From Anisakis pegreffii (lineage: Eukaryota > Nematoda > Chromadorea > Rhabditida > Anisakidae): a stretch of DNA of 64,000 bases. Below the pieces are notes generated by a model that saw only the letters and a program-made list of their open reading frames with translations, made no database searches and was not told the origin of the DNA. The stretch's first letter is position 1; each line of letters opens with the position of its first letter. Location of the stretch: assembly GCA_035041965.1 (NCBI GenBank), contig JAPYMA010003036.1:124001-188000 (forward strand), written 5' to 3'. Positions 46,007-59,568 of the stretch are shown piece by piece. Made by a program: the position numbers and the translations under genes.

Positions 46007-49000
46007 CTGAAACAAAAGAGATTGATTGGTGTGATGAGTTCATGATAGCTTTGCATTTTCGAATCTTCATGGTCGAAGTGTGTGGCATCAGTAAGCATCA
46101 TCTATGGTCACGAAGAAAAGTTCGGGCACGGGAAAATAACTGAAACCAGTTTAATGGCGGCTGACTGATCAGCATATTTTTTCAATTCTTGTGAGAAATT
46201 TTGTGACGAATTTAAATATTTCACTCAAAAGAATGACGTGAGTTTGACGATATTCCGTCTAAGAACAGTCGACACGCTAGCCAAACAAATAAAAAATGAT
46301 GTTGCCTAGGATATAACTAGTTTGGTAGATTTTTTAATCGACGAAAAACGTTTCTCTACGTCATTTTACGCACTATGGACAAAGAAGTATGGACACACCG
46401 AAACAGAGAATGCTTTGGCACTTTTTCGACACAGGAAAAGCAGCCAACAATATTGGATAATGTGCAGAAGAAGATGGCTGAAGTAGATGAGTTTACGGAG
46501 CTTCGAATGGAGCGCACTCACTTCTGTTGTTCAAAACGCAAAACTGCATCCACAGGTAATGAACAATGCCCAGGAACGAAAAGAATTCCAAAAAAGTTAG
46601 ATAACATTTGACTCACAGAGGACATAAGAATATTAAGACAAAGTTCCATTTGATAGTGGTCCCATACGAGATTATAAGACTGTCGACTTTAAACATTCCT
46701 TAGTAAAAAAAGTACTTTGGTGAAAATAATCGTGAGATAGACTGTTAAGTTAGAAATGAATCTTGAATGATGAAACTGAGAACATCAGTAATGCGGAGCG
46801 GAGACTCTTCGTAAATCGTATCGTTTTGTTGGGGTGGAAGCGGATCAACTGCGACGAACACTCAATATTGCCCTGACTACTCAATATTGTAAGTTCGAAG
46901 ACAGTTAACCTGTCCTGTGCGTGCTTAAGATGACACGGAATCGAATATTATTCGAGACTTGATCGCAATGTTGATAGAATTGGCGGTGATTTATTAGTGT
47001 TTATAGGCTATCATAAAAACAGTTGTGTAGTGTTATAGAATAGCTGAACAATGGAATGTGTTCTTGCGGAAAATAAATAATGTCTTTTCGTGTAATCGTT
47101 GCGATTCTTCGCTCACGAGTGCAGAGTGGATAAAGGAGCGCTGAAAGGAACAAATTGAAACTATTATAACAACGATGCAATTATTCAGATGATGAATGCT
47201 TAAGCAATGCAAATGAAAAATTAGGAAGTGGAAACGATGTGATGAAAAGCAAAAGAAAGTGAAATGGATGTTTATTTTTCGGTTGTATCGCTGAGAAAAG
47301 ATCGAGTAGAAGTAATAAATACCTCGAACAAGCAAAAGAGTTGCTGAGAATGGGAACAAAAATGGAACAACAGAAAACACACCACAAAGAAATGACTGTA
47401 TTCAGGCCGCTCTCAAATTTGCATTTAGTCGAAATTGGCCGAATCGTTTTCATGCCAAAAAAGTGATTCTCACTGAATTGAATCGCGACATTTGCTGTTG
47501 CTCAACTAACCGCTCATATTGTTCAGGTGAAAACGTCAGCTGTTCAATCGAACGAGACTTTAATTTGCGGTGATCGCAACAGCTGAGCGCGAACTGGTTG
47601 CAATAAGTGCACAAAAAAAACTCGAAAAAAGCATGACTGGAAGAAAAAAATCGGCACAATTGAAAAACTGAAGTGAAATAGAAAAAGTTGTTTCACTAAT
47701 CGGGAAATATCAGAAGAAGGTGTTTCGGCGATGAGGTGAATTTCATCGAAAGCACCGATCGGAAGGGATTTTTGTTTCTGATTAGTTGCCGCTGTGCTTC
47801 ATACTCATTTCATTTACTAGCAGTGCATTGCTCTCAGAATGCGGGACAAGGTAAAGATGGTTTTACGAAAGTTTACGCAAAACATAAGTGAAATTCTCGG
47901 TGAGTTGATCGATCGTAGATCACACGAGATTTTGTTGAATCAGTTGACTGATGTGAGATAAATCACATGCGAATCAACAAGCCAAGCCGAGTCATGCGAT
48001 TGAAGGAGATGAGAGGAGCATTTGAAGGAGAGGAACATTTCAAGAAACTACCAGTTTCGAATGGCGATCACCATTAAAGAACTAACAGTTTACGCAATGT
48101 TGTCTTCATTAGTATAACAATAATAGTTAGTACACAGCAGATGACGTAAATGCAAAACAATAGTCTAAATTAATGGGTCGTTTGCGTTTGTGGATGGATT
48201 GACGCTTCATCCAAGGATGAGACATTCAGATGTACTTTTATTCATTCAACGCCAAATGTGGATCTATGAGTGGCACTGCAGTGCCTGCCTGCTTGTAAAT
48301 GCTCTCTTCCTCTTATTGGTGAGCAACCGAACGTCCGGACCTCTTTTTTTCATTAGGCTTTTATGTAAGCTTATATATGCAAACATAGTGGATAATTGGA
48401 TATAGGCGTGGATGAACATTCATTTATTTAGGTAATTTCGTTTGGAGTGGGTGTCTTTGTGCGTGTGTATTCATATGGCCATGCATATACACATAATGAT
48501 GTCATGACAAATTATTCTTTGATGGAATACATCTTGAGGTTGAATTCAAAAACATTGCGCGTTGCTTCTGAGTGTTTCCTGTGCTGAATGAATGAACACT
48601 GCTGAATGACTTTCGACGACAATCAATCATTACCAAGGAAATAGTGAGAATGGAACTAACCAATTTGGTTCAGATTTTCTTTTATGTGCATGAACATTAT
48701 CATATCTGCTAGATTTGAGATGGTTTGTTGCAACGATTTTATCAGCTGATGAATTGATGTCACATGAAATTTTTGCGATTGATTGCCAAAATGCACAACA
48801 TTTATACAGCTTTCCATCATTCGAAAAAAAAAGGATTGTGGAGCATTTGAACAAAGAAACGGCTCATTGATTCGCTCAGAAACAAAATTTCATTCTCATT
48901 TTGCTCAGTGAATGAGCAACAGCATAAACGAGACGCTGGAGCACAATATGTAATCGGAATTTTTTGGTGTATTTATTAGATGGATGGAAAATTTGGGAAA

Positions 49001-50071
49001 CGTGAACACTGAGGACAATGAGAACTATTCATGTGCTTTTCAGTGCTTCGAAACGTTTTCCGTTCAGTGACAATGAAGCAAAATCTGTTTCCAATTGTGA
49101 GTTTCTCAACTGTGAAAATTTCCAATTGTGAAAATTCCTTGGTAATAGAAAATGTTCACTCAGTCATAATGGCGCGTTCGAATGCACAAATTGGACACAA
49201 TTTCAGCATTGCAATGGTATCATTGGCCACAAAAATACTTGATTACATCTTGGATGCCCATCATTCATGTGTCTACGTTTCCGTTGAGCAATAAGTGGAA
49301 TGAATGGGACTGCTGCTGCTTCAGAATGATGCTGTTGAAAATGACGGCTCCACGATCGATCACAGGCGAATGATTGAAGGCATTCATCGACTGGTGGACC
49401 GAATTTAATGTATAGCGGTGATGATTGGCTCATTCAACGAGATGCGGCTATGGCGTAACTGTGGATGCTATCAGCCGTTGGAATTATCGAAAAAATTCTG
49501 AGGAGCAAATAAAGATAAGAAGGAGCAGATAAGTTCTAAGAAATGGGCAACAAAACAGTGCCGCAGCTCTTGAGCAAATACTTAGGTATATCCAAAAATC
49601 CAGCGATCATAGGCAAACAAGAAGATTTGAAATGAATGACGCGAAAATCACGACGAGCAAGTGCAAAATGATGACATCAAGTGGGTGTAGTCATAGAAGA
49701 ACACCACTTAATTACTACAAACCTTTTGAAGGTATGATCATGGTATTATAGCAGCAGCTCAAAGCAAATTTATCTGCCAAAAAAACGTCTCTATTTCTCG
49801 CAAAATGACGTGCGAACACGTCAACAAAAGGCGTGACTCTCCACTTGTTCCAACCCTAATAATAATCATGGTAACTAGAACGTATGCACTCAGAAGGGCT
49901 TTTTTCTGCTGACTACTAAGTCGTCATTGTGTCAAGAAGGAAATTTCGTTGAACATGTGAATGCTGTATAGGATGTCAGTTTCACTAACTGCAAAAATAA
50001 TCATTCATTTGTTATGTTGATTTATGATCCAGTGCAAGTTAGTTGCGGATGAGATGCACTCTTACACTTAC
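46007..50071. other. mostly non-coding, orphan ORFs
   Basis: Frames at 46375-46611 (+), 47033-47453 (-) and 49203-49433 (-) are open for 75-115 codons but have no matching splice sites. The minus-strand frame at 48630-48854 is listed separately. No rRNA, tRNA or mobile element recognised. Confidence 0.35.
48630..48854 (-). CDS. orphan ORF with a faint FLYWCH/MULE-like pattern
   Basis: Seventy-four codons containing GKLYKCCAFWQSIAKISCDI and, about 20 residues on, a His-containing stretch (ATNHLK, later VHAHK). FLYWCH-type fingers and the N-terminal domains of MULE transposases share the order aromatic-YxC, second Cys, then a His pair, so this may be a transposon relic. The typical final His-x-His motif is not clear. 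No splice sites support it as a gene exon. It may be chance. Confidence 0.2.
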   Translation of the reverse strand: MFKCSTILFFSNDGKLYKCCAFWQSIAKISCDINSSADKIVATNHLKSSRYDNVHAHKRKSEPNWLVPFSLFPW

Positions 50072-50150
50072 ACTGCTCAATTACAAATTGCTGGGCATTC
50101 GTATAAAGAATTACTCTATTTTGATAGGAGAACAAGTGATATCTGAGTGT
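50072..50150 (-). CDS. orphan internal exon
   Basis: A 79-nt stretch between a good acceptor (ATTATCAG) and a full consensus donor (T|GTAAGT) is open in one frame only and reads TLRYHLFSYQNRVILYTNAQ plus six residues, ending in phase 1. Both splice sites and the open frame agree, but no partner exon was found on either side. It may belong to a gene whose other exons I could not see, or be an exon of a decayed gene. Confidence 0.3.
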
Positions 50151-50318
50151 CTGATAATACATAAAGCACATCAGATTTTTATAAACTAAGTAAGTCAAAA
50201 CTTAGACAATCAAACAAACAAATTCAAACAGGCATTGTGAATACTGACTGAATTGTAAAAATCACAAATCATGCACAAAAAAAATCAGCATTTTTCTTTG
50301 ACAAAATGAATTAAAGTA

Positions 50319-50516
50319 ATTGTGAATGGGGAAATTTTTCGAAATGTTTCCGAGGGCGTTAACTTGTTCCAATTGAATGATGAGCGCGATTGCTTAGAAT
50401 TTTTAGCACAAACCAAAGAAAACGATGGCTGTCGATTCGAGTTATTAAAACTCAATTTTTCTGTCCCAACTTATCAATACGCTTGTCATCGACTGTTGAA
50501 TCGAAAGAAGATATAA
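50319..50516 (+). CDS. orphan ORF, coding-like
   Basis: About 65 codons without an ATG start, containing NGEIFRNVSEGVNLFQLNDE and RDCLEFLAQTKENDGCRFEL and ending in a basic tail and TAA. Codon choice and residue mix resemble real protein. There is no clean acceptor in front. Possibly a terminal exon or a fragment of a transposon gene; no family recognised. Confidence 0.25.
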   Translation: MVNGEIFRNVSEGVNLFQLNDERDCLEFLAQTKENDGCRFELLKLNFSVPTYQYACHRLLNRKKI

Positions 50517-50952
50517 ACTAATGAACGAAGCGATAACACATTAAAATTGATATACATATATATATGAGAATGTTTGCATTGCGAGAAATAGCTCTCATTA
50601 GTGTTGCGGTGAGTGAAACGATGACGCATAGATACACTGTGAAGACCTCATTATTTTTTGAGTTTTTGCTGATTTCGTTTTGATTCTCCGAATAAAAAGC
50701 ATCGAAAGTACATCAATAGTGCATCTTTAGGCATCGAAAAAGATTCACATTTCGTTCCACATCATTTTTTTTGCGAAAATTTTCATGTTACTGCTTAGTG
50801 CAAAAATCTTATGATTAGGATTAATGTTTGGTGCGATCCCACTGAGTCCATCCTCCTCACTCTATTCGACACGATTAGCATTGTAAAATAATTCCCAATC
50901 CACATCTTCAATCATACACTTTCAATAATCTTCCCATAATCCTTCATTCATA

Positions 50953-50990
50953 CTTCATGAATATAAAGTATGATTGAAATATTCATGAAG
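50953..50990. repeat. 12-bp inverted repeat, 14-nt loop
   Basis: CTTCATGAATAT and ATATTCATGAAG flank a 14-nt spacer; a partial third copy (GCATGAATATT) follows at about 51002. Confidence 0.8.
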
Positions 50991-53900
50991 CACTAATGTT
51001 GCATGAATATTTCACAATAAACGATTAGGGTCAGTGTTCCAAGCGTGCAACGCATGATCAAAGGACGATAAAATACAGATCAAAGCCAACCGAGAAGAAT
51101 CCATAAAACTGAGAAGGTGGAGTCAAGAGTCAAGAACTACTGAATGGCTTGCACTCCAAGAAGATGCCATGAATGAAGACAATGAACAATTAAAGGATGT
51201 ATTGTACATATCACGAGAAAAATGTTATAATAACGCAAATAACTGGTGCGATAGCATCATGACACTACCAAAGAGTCGTTATCTCAGTTCTACCACAAAA
51301 ATTTTTCGTCGCCTTCGACTTATGCTTACATCTTTTTGGAGAAGGGTTGAACACACTGAGTGTTTGCTCTGCTAAGTGGGAGCAGCAACCGAAGTGAAGA
51401 AGTGGAACTGTATCTGTTCTGACCCAGCAATGATTTGTGCGCTTATTTAATGCGATCACGATTGAATCAACAAAAACCTCGGAATATACATTTCACAATT
51501 GATTCTTATGAAGATTGCTCGTTTTTCGCCTTGGTTGTTCATTTTTCTTCGCTCTCATAGACAGTAGCAGCAACAGCAGCAGACAAGGCGCATAAAGGAA
51601 ATTTATGAGTTAAGCAATGAGAACAGTGGCAAGAAATGGAATCAATCGTTGGTGTGTTGTGAATCTAATGAACATAATGGAGGACGGGAAAAATTTCCGT
51701 CAAAAAACACCTACACACATCAATAATCATTGACGAACGGAACGGATCCACCGCAAGAACGGTCGCACAAGCAGCATCATCAATAGACAAAATATAAACG
51801 ATCATCATCAAGGAATCATAAAGTTTTCTTGCTACTGCCTTCTTCACACAGCAATATAATAAATAATATTCCATTTGAACGGAAGCACAATACGTTTAGA
51901 TTAATCATGCAATGTAATTTGTTTAATCGAATATTGACACAGAGAGTGTGCAATGAAACCGCAGCAACAAAAAAAAAAAAGAAAGGAAACGAAACTAAAA
52001 AGAAAATGAACTCCGCTTAGTGCTTAATTGCAATCAAAGGACGTCGTTGTATTACGAAAGAAAACTATTATACTATTGCAATAATGATAGATGAGAAAAC
52101 TGGAATCAGTAGCTTTGGAAAATGCTCAACAAAATTCCATTGGGTATGTTATTGAGGTGATTGAAACTGGGCGAATTTGGAGTTACACTCAGAATTAATG
52201 GCTCATAAATTTTGCGCGGAGCTGGAAGAGTGAAAATCTTTTTGCTCAAATAAACAGACGTCTCGTTGTTTTTCGGTCTCGTCAGTTTAAGGATTTAGAA
52301 GAGCCAGCAAAATTAAAGCAATGATATCATACCACTTCTTTTCGATTCCATGTGCGTACAACACCGGGATTAAAATATGCTAGCAGCAGCAATGGTACCA
52401 ACAATATAGGTGTTACATGGATCCAACATTACAAGTGCTCCATTGATAGGTGAGATCATGCTCCAACTCTTGACTATAGTTTATACAAGATGGCTGCGCA
52501 CAGCTAAAAGTGTTTAGGCAGTTGAAAAGATAATTAGATCAGATAATCAGATGAGCTAAGCAGTGATTCGGTTAGGGATAATTAGGTGTTTGGTGAAGAT
52601 AACTGGATGAGCTGAGGAGTGATTCGGTCCGATTCGATTCGGTTCCAAACGATTACTATAAAACTATCGTCTGAACTGTGGGTGCACAGTTATGTGGAGT
52701 TTCAGAATAGTATCAACGAAACGTACAGTTTCATTGCAATCTGTTTTCACAATATTTAAATCGTTCCGGTGAAAAATTTCGTTACTTTTTATGGTTTTTT
52801 ATCAGAAAATTCATGAGCCTATGGATCAGAGTACAACTGAAATTACTCAAAGCTAAACACACGAATCACCTGAGCAATTTGCTATAGTGCATTCGCGAAG
52901 ATATAATTTAATTTAGGAGTGATTGATACGAAGATCGAATTATACTCAACGGTAGATACGCGGTTGAAATGAGTTGCTTAGCAGTAAAATAAATCATTAG
53001 AAATTTAGCTATAAACGAGAAACCAAGCATTATGCATCAACAGCACACACACTTTTCTAGATCTAAAGAATCTGCTGAATTCGATGATGTGAATAAGTCT
53101 CGTCTCACCGAGCAAACCTCAGTAAACAGTCGGTCTGAAAAAGACTCTCCTAATATAATACTTTGAAACTAGAGCACTGATTCATCACTGTTAGTATCGA
53201 GTGTAAATATACAACTTGGCGGTATAAAAATCACTTAGTTCCACCGCATAATTTGTCAAATTTAACTAAACCTCAGAAAATAAGCCATACTCCAAGATAA
53301 CATAAACGTATACACATCTAAATACCAGAGAATTTGCTGAATTCAATGGTGCAAAAAATTTATAATGATGTTAGGATAGTCTAGCTTATAGATCACTTCA
53401 AAACGGTACTTAAGCTGTTCTTATGGCATTGCATGATTTTTACAAATTTACTCATATTTCAGAAATAAAGCACTATCCACCAGCAACGTTTTCTGCTATC
53501 GTATGGTCCTTTAGGCAAATGAATTTCTTTTGTAGACTTAACTTTGCATGTCGAACTTAAGCTTAAAGGTATTCCGAAGACGAGTTTGTGGTTACGGAAA
53601 GCGGTAGCATGGTGTTGTACGTTTCTGAGAGGAGAGGTTTTTATTCAAAATATAACATGAACGTTTTTTTAGCATCTTGAGGCGTGATTCATTCTTCAAT
53701 AGGTTTTCTATTATCAAAGGACTCATGAAAGCATAGTTGAAGATCAATGAAATGTTGCTCCAAAAGCATAAAGTTTCAGGTCCGATATCCAAACCTATAA
53801 TAATACATTATCAACATTTCATTGATAATTTCTGTTCTAGCATTGATAATTTTTCCAGCTCAATCGCAAGAAAATGCATTCATCGTTCAGCAACTCTAAA

Positions 53901-54068
53901 CATTGAACATTGAAAATCTGACTTGCATATTATTATGTTTTGTTGGATGGATTCAAAATGAAATTCGTTTTTGCAATTTGATTGATCAGATAAATCTGCT
54001 GTGCCACCACCATCATAAGCACATAAATAAATCGCCGTCGTTTCATGTGTAGTCAGTTTTTGTTCTCG

Positions 54069-54090
54069 TGATGATGATGATGATGATGAT
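54069..54090. repeat. (GAT)n microsatellite
   Basis: Seven GAT/ATG triplets. Confidence 0.9.
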
Positions 54091-54369
54091 ATGTTGAAAT
54101 AAAGCAGCAAGTCTGTGTCTTCGTAACGAAAATTTTTTTGTCAGTTTTCAACGGAATTCGTTGGAAAAATCATATTAAAACATTCATCGTTCACAATGAT
54201 ACATTTGAAAAACAGATCTGCTGATCATTCACTCTGATAAGCCAATTTACAGACAGCGACTCTCTGCTTCGATTCATTCGTTGCAATATTCAACGCTTCA
54301 TTTGCCTGTAAATCTCGTTCCCCACTTCAGAGCAGCCCTTTTTAAACCCTTCTCGTGCACAACATCGAA

Positions 54370-54769
54370 TCAGTTCAGTCTACGAAAACTCACAGTCTTG
54401 TCATTCATTCGCACCACATTGCTTTGCCAAGCCGCAATTCTTGCTGAGCCAGGATTATGATTTATCAATGCTTGAACTTGAATAACGCGCCGCTGCACAT
54501 ATTTCCAGTGATATGTGACTGTTGCAAAGCGCTTTAGCTTATGGCGAGTCATTTAGGGTGTTCAGGTACTTTGCTGATTCTGTCTCATCAACCGTGTACT
54601 GGAAAAAATCTGCAGATTTTGTCGAATAACCCGATTGTTGAAGACCGTCATCCATGGATCGCATTTTCACCGCACTTCCACTAAGCACAACCTTTGTGCG
54701 TCGCCACGGAAGCAACTGTACTGCTTTCATGAAGTATTGAGCCCATAAGAATAACTGCCAACGCTTCAC
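54370..54769 (-). pseudogene. two overlapping minus-strand frames, decayed coding region
   Basis: A 76-codon frame (54539-54769; RWQLFLWAQYFMKAVQLLPW near its start) ends where a second frame with a plausible protein reading (54370-54552; MTRHKLKRFATVTYHWKYVQ) begins; they overlap by 14 nt in different frames. This looks like a frameshifted old coding sequence, perhaps from a transposon, but no domain is recognised and chance is possible. Confidence 0.2.
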
Positions 54770-57715
54770 TAAATGACCATGCGATGATAGAATGCGTTAG
54801 ATTCATAATGCTTGATGCATGCTTTCTGCACTTGATGTCGTCATTTCACACTCGCGTTTATAGAAAAGATCATTCACACTTATAAGATAAGCTCATGCGG
54901 TAATTAAGCACTTCGTTTTCGTCGTCTTTCAACTGATTTCCAATCATTTCAGTGAAGATGTTGAATCATGTCGGCTGTAAATTTACACAAGATTAGCGAA
55001 CAGCTCAGCCAATTTATTCATCCGCTCGAGCGCATTCATGTTCTGTTGAAAAACGTATCGCACACTGTTGATTGCGATCAAGGGAGGTCGTTTACAGTAG
55101 TGAAACTGAACACATCTCATAAGTCATTGCTAATTGGCTGAAATCAGCTGCTGTGCTACGGTGGCAAGTAGTCGACTATGGTCGAATACGAACAGTAGGT
55201 TGTCGCTACTGTAATCGTTTCCGATCATGCGCACTGATCAAAATTTGAGATTGCCCGGGAAATGACTGGATCTGCCCTTGGAGATTGCCCGGGAAATTGA
55301 AAGCACTAGTTCAGGTGAGGTGAATCTTGACGGAACTACTAACTCTACGTGAGATATCGATTCGAGTTTTGTTTTGTTTGAATGCACTGGAGACGATTCG
55401 ATATTCCATATATCCGCAGCTTTGACGTGGTAGACAGAATGATAGGAACCAAATTGCTGTGAATGAATTTCCAGAGAGAGGATCGATCACAATAGCTGTG
55501 AATGAAGAAATCGAAATGTTTTGAATTGTATACACTAGCATTCGTGATGATAACGATACGTTACCGAAGACGTACAGATTCAATTCGATTCGATGTGCTA
55601 TAATCCTTCATAAAAACATTTCCGATGCGCGCTGATCAAGTGTTTGCTGTTGTACGTCTTCATAGCATTGGCACATCAAAGCGGATGGACTATTTCAATG
55701 CATCTACGTACGCATTCCATAGCACACTGAACATAAAACAGCATTTTATACTGGCTTATAAGCACTTAGCAATAAGCTGAAATGATCGAGAGGTGATGTC
55801 TTATATCCTATTTTAGTTTGCACATATACATATGTGTGTGTTATGCGTTTGTTTGTTTTTTATATTTGTTTATTGGTGATTATTTATCTAATCATGGATA
55901 AGGAATGACACACGGTATTTTATGTGTTTGGATATGCGTGTGTGGGTATGCGAGTATATAGTTATGGTGTATTATTCATGCAATCTTATATTTATATTTG
56001 TGTTGTCACAGTTATATTTTTATTTGTATTTGTATTATTCGTATGTGTATGCATGAAGAAGAATTTTGAACGTGTTAAATGTTTATCATAGTTTTCGCTT
56101 TCTTCTTCTTCTTCTTTACTTTATAACTTCATAAACACCTCCACACTATTAAGATGATGATGATTGTTCAAGGACAATATCAGCAGGATCGATCTGACTG
56201 TGAACGAGACCAGACCCATCTGTCGATATTGCCCGCGGGCAGTCGCTCCTCTACCCAACTGCTCGTCCCACCCCTGTCATCTGCTTTGCGTTTCATTCAC
56301 TCACATCAGTCTTATCATTTGTAATCTACGATAACACAGGCCGAAAAGACTGTCCTTTTCTTAGAGTGGCATGGAAACTCTCTTATCACTGAACTGATAA
56401 AAGTGAGTGTTGCACGGTTCTGATTCGAATCTTATTTCAATTCATACTTCAAATGGTTATTCAAATTGTTCCGAGGTTACTCTAACGAACTACTTACCTG
56501 CCTACCTAACAATCCGTCACCTATTCTGAATCTATTCCACTTTTTGTTTTCAAGAGATGTGCGGTTAAATCTCATCCGGTGGTTATGCGAATTCTAAATT
56601 GAAGCATTGCAACCGATTGAGATTACACCGACTTCTCTACTTTCTGAGCATGACCACAACTTGCTTTGTTGTTATTATCCTCTAGATGCATTTCAGTGGT
56701 GATGTTCCTTCCGTCGTCTGAAGGCATTTGTTTTACTAATATCAGCTGCATGCTCAGCTCTTATTACTATGCCACGATTTAGCAAGTTCATGTGTGAAAT
56801 TATTCGGTTGTGATCAATCAGTACGATCGATTGCCATTACTGGCACTGTCACTGTCATTATTTCATTAGTCATGTACACTGTAATACGTGATTAATATTA
56901 TTATGATAACATTTACATTCTGGAGAATTGCTATCACCTCAGTCGTTGCATCGTTTCTTCTTATCACGACTCCCACAATCAGTATCATTCTTTTAATTCG
57001 AATCGCTATCCTCAATTCTATTCTATTCTCGCTATAATACTAGAAGTTTTTCTTATATTATAAACCTTTCGTATATTATTTCATTGGTCATACTTTTTCT
57101 TATACTCTTATAATTTTTCTTATATTATTTTTCTTATATTATTATTTTTTCGTATATATTTTCTTATATATTATTTCTTATATTTTTCATAACTTAAATT
57201 ATAAGCGAAGAAAAATTTCGTGTATTCTCCATCCGTAGGATGCAAAATTATATGAAATTCTCAACTATATAATATTCTGCATCCGATAGATTTCTCTTGT
57301 AGGAGGCTGACTTGAAGTTTATGTGAAATTGCATCGCGGCATCGTGTTCGATTGATAGTCGAACGATCGAAACCAATCTTGATTCGTTTTGGCGAGAACG
57401 AACAAATTTTAATGTGTTTGCTGTGTTGCGGTCACTCTTTGATGTTCGTGCCGTTGCTAATAACTGCTTCGCGAGGATGAATTGAAGGGCACTTTGATTG
57501 TGATCGATAAAATCTTATAATCGATAGTGAATTTCTCAATTTAGAATATTATTATACGGCAAATCATTTTGCATGTAAACAATTGAATGAATGAGATGAA
57601 AGCGAACGGAGTCGTTCGTTGCAAACTGTGAACGTATAGTACGTAAGTGATAGTTGCAAAATAAATACTCTGAAGTGATGAGAATTATCAACTAAAAACT
57701 CTGAAATATGATGAA
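54770..57715. other. region without a supported gene
   Basis: Contains a 17-bp direct repeat GAGATTGCCCGGGAAAT at 55247-55263 and 55281-55297, a GC-richer patch at 56220-56280 and the TTCTTATA-rich block listed separately. No frame with splice support. Confidence 0.4.
57049..57192. repeat. degenerate TTCTTATA tract
   Basis: At least seven TTCTTATA/TTCGTATA units separated by T-runs. Confidence 0.8.
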
Positions 57716-59568
57716 CTATGGTATTTGAATTAGGAAACCTTCGGATTTCTGAAAATTTATGTGGTGTTTGGTCGTGCCCAAATTGGGAACGTTTTGGTGA
57801 TTGTAGGAAGACGGATCGTATGAATTTGTAAGTTGTGCACTCGTCATAAACAACTGTAATTCTTCCGTCAAGAGTACACTCTCAATGAATGGAGTTGAAT
57901 TCATTATCTACACAACGAGAGTTTTTTCCGGTTCTAAACGATAATAATCCCTTGCTGGATCGTCTGAATTTGTACGCTATCAACTATGATTAATCTATTG
58001 AATCTAGCAAAGGAATCTGTGGAATTTTAGCTTATTTTTTTGGCCGAATAATTCGCCAGCAACGCCCACAATGTGTCTGAACCGCTCACTTTTGTGCCAG
58101 CCAGTTGTCGCTATCTCACTTGGTTGCTTCAAAACAGACGCATCGTCTAATCACCAAATCATTTACACTCTCTATCAGGCCATCAGTAAAAACGTGAGCA
58201 TAAGAACTAATAAATGAATAATGAATCAGTGAGTAAACTCACTTCTGAGCAGTTCCTATCACATCGTTTCCGTACCTTTCGCCCCCTGCTATAAGGAATC
58301 CTCATATTAGTTAGTTGTTCATGAAAAACGATGGCAATTTGCGTTCGGGGCGAAAAATTGCCCGTCAGGTTGTTGAAGTTGTCTACAATATTGAGGCTGA
58401 ACTGCATTTGATAAACATGAGGGAATTAGATGAGCCCTGACAGGGAATATGCGCCGAGTAGACAAACGAATTCGTGCATGATCGCATTAGATAAATGCAT
58501 ATTAAATCATCGCGTTAAATATTGATTGTAACTGACAGATGAGTATTATTGAATAATTTAAGAACAGATTAAATAATTCATCGCCATTTAGAGTCTTGAG
58601 TTGGGCAATATGCAAATTGTTTTGATACAAAAACGAGACTTAGCACATGGATGTACGCATGCTCCATATGTATGCTTAAGTTTTCCACTAAACAAATTCA
58701 AATAAACAGAGAAAAAATTCGAGAGTAACTTATCTCTGACTGGTTCAATAAGGTCACATTAGTTCACATTTTTTTCGTTTCCACTACTGTCATTCCTCTA
58801 AGGCAACACTGTCTTTGGATAGACTCAGACACTTGAGCTAGTCAAATCTTGTGTTACTCACCTTGGCACGACAGCCTCAACAGTATCTAGAAAGCGCTCG
58901 ATTTCAAACGATGCTTTCGTAGTAAGCAGACTCAAAGTTTTCTTCTGAACTATGTGTAAAGCTAAAATTAGCAAAATATGCTAAAAATAGAAATTTTCAC
59001 TCTTCTGTTTATCTTCCAGGGATCAAATTGTAAAAATTTCTTGATTGGCTACGGTCAAGAGCAAACGAGCGAATAAACTCTCAGTGAAATTATCGCCTCA
59101 TTCGTGTTATTTTGTTTGACGATTTTCCTCAAAATAATGACTCATAGTCAATTATTCCGTACAGAAATTCTTTTGCAGTAGAATGTCCTTGATCACTTTC
59201 CGAACATTCATATCATTTCTGACGAGATTAGTTGCGAGAGCATTTCAGCACGATGATCATATTAAATATGATCGGGTGAGTTTGTCTTTTAAAAATAATA
59301 TTTTGCTGCAATATTTCATCAACGAATTCGAAGGTGTTTATTCAATAAATTATTCATAACAAGTGTTCATTATCAAGTAAAACAAATTAACGTCGAAATA
59401 TACATTCAATAAGGTCACATTAGTTCACATTTATATTCACTCACAATCGCAAAATGCTTTCAAGAGCAATGATCGAAATTTCAATTCAGTTGTACAGAAA
59501 TAGACAAAAGTTTTGCTGTTCCTTACAACGATAAGGTACAACGATGGTATTCGAATAAGAATTTGCAT
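57716..59568 (-). CDS. unidentified protein, four exons
   Basis: Exons 59445-59568, 58862-58961, 58243-58396 and 57716-57907 join with consistent phases (1, 2, 0) to 189 residues. Donors are T|GTGAGT, AG|GTGAGT and GAA|GTGAGT; acceptors are ATTTTAG, GTTCAG and GTGTAG. The protein starts MQILIRIPSLYLIVVRNSKT (hydrophobic), has a charged, Leu-rich middle (TTKASFEIERFLDTVEAVV), then NFNNLTGNFSPRTQIAIVFH and a basic patch RGRKVRKRCDRNCSE, and a polar C-terminus. The acceptor CATTTCTCAG 27 nt before the ATG would suit a spliced leader. Three full donors in phase make chance unlikely. No family recognised. The gene is interleaved with a plus-strand candidate. Confidence 0.55.
58744..58771. repeat. 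28-bp direct repeat, copy 1
   Basis: TTCAATAAGGTCACATTAGT plus TCACATTT, identical to 59405-59432. It sits in intron 2 of the minus-strand gene. Confidence 0.95.

Larger units (their letters stand above)
50517..54369. other. region without a supported gene
   Basis: AT-rich sequence. Contains an inverted repeat (50953-50990), CAG-rich bits near 51565, a degenerate direct repeat GATGAGCTRAGSAGTGATTCGGT at about 52550-52630, and an ATG/GAT microsatellite at 54069-54090. Frames at 51169-51375 (+) and 53592-53792 (-) have no splice support. Confidence 0.4.

Noticed and set aside
56215..56285. GC-rich patch that resembles a tRNA A box on the minus strand (GAGCAGTTGGGTAGAG)
   Set aside because: No GGTTCGAATCC-type B box at the right distance and no cloverleaf stem pairs could be drawn.
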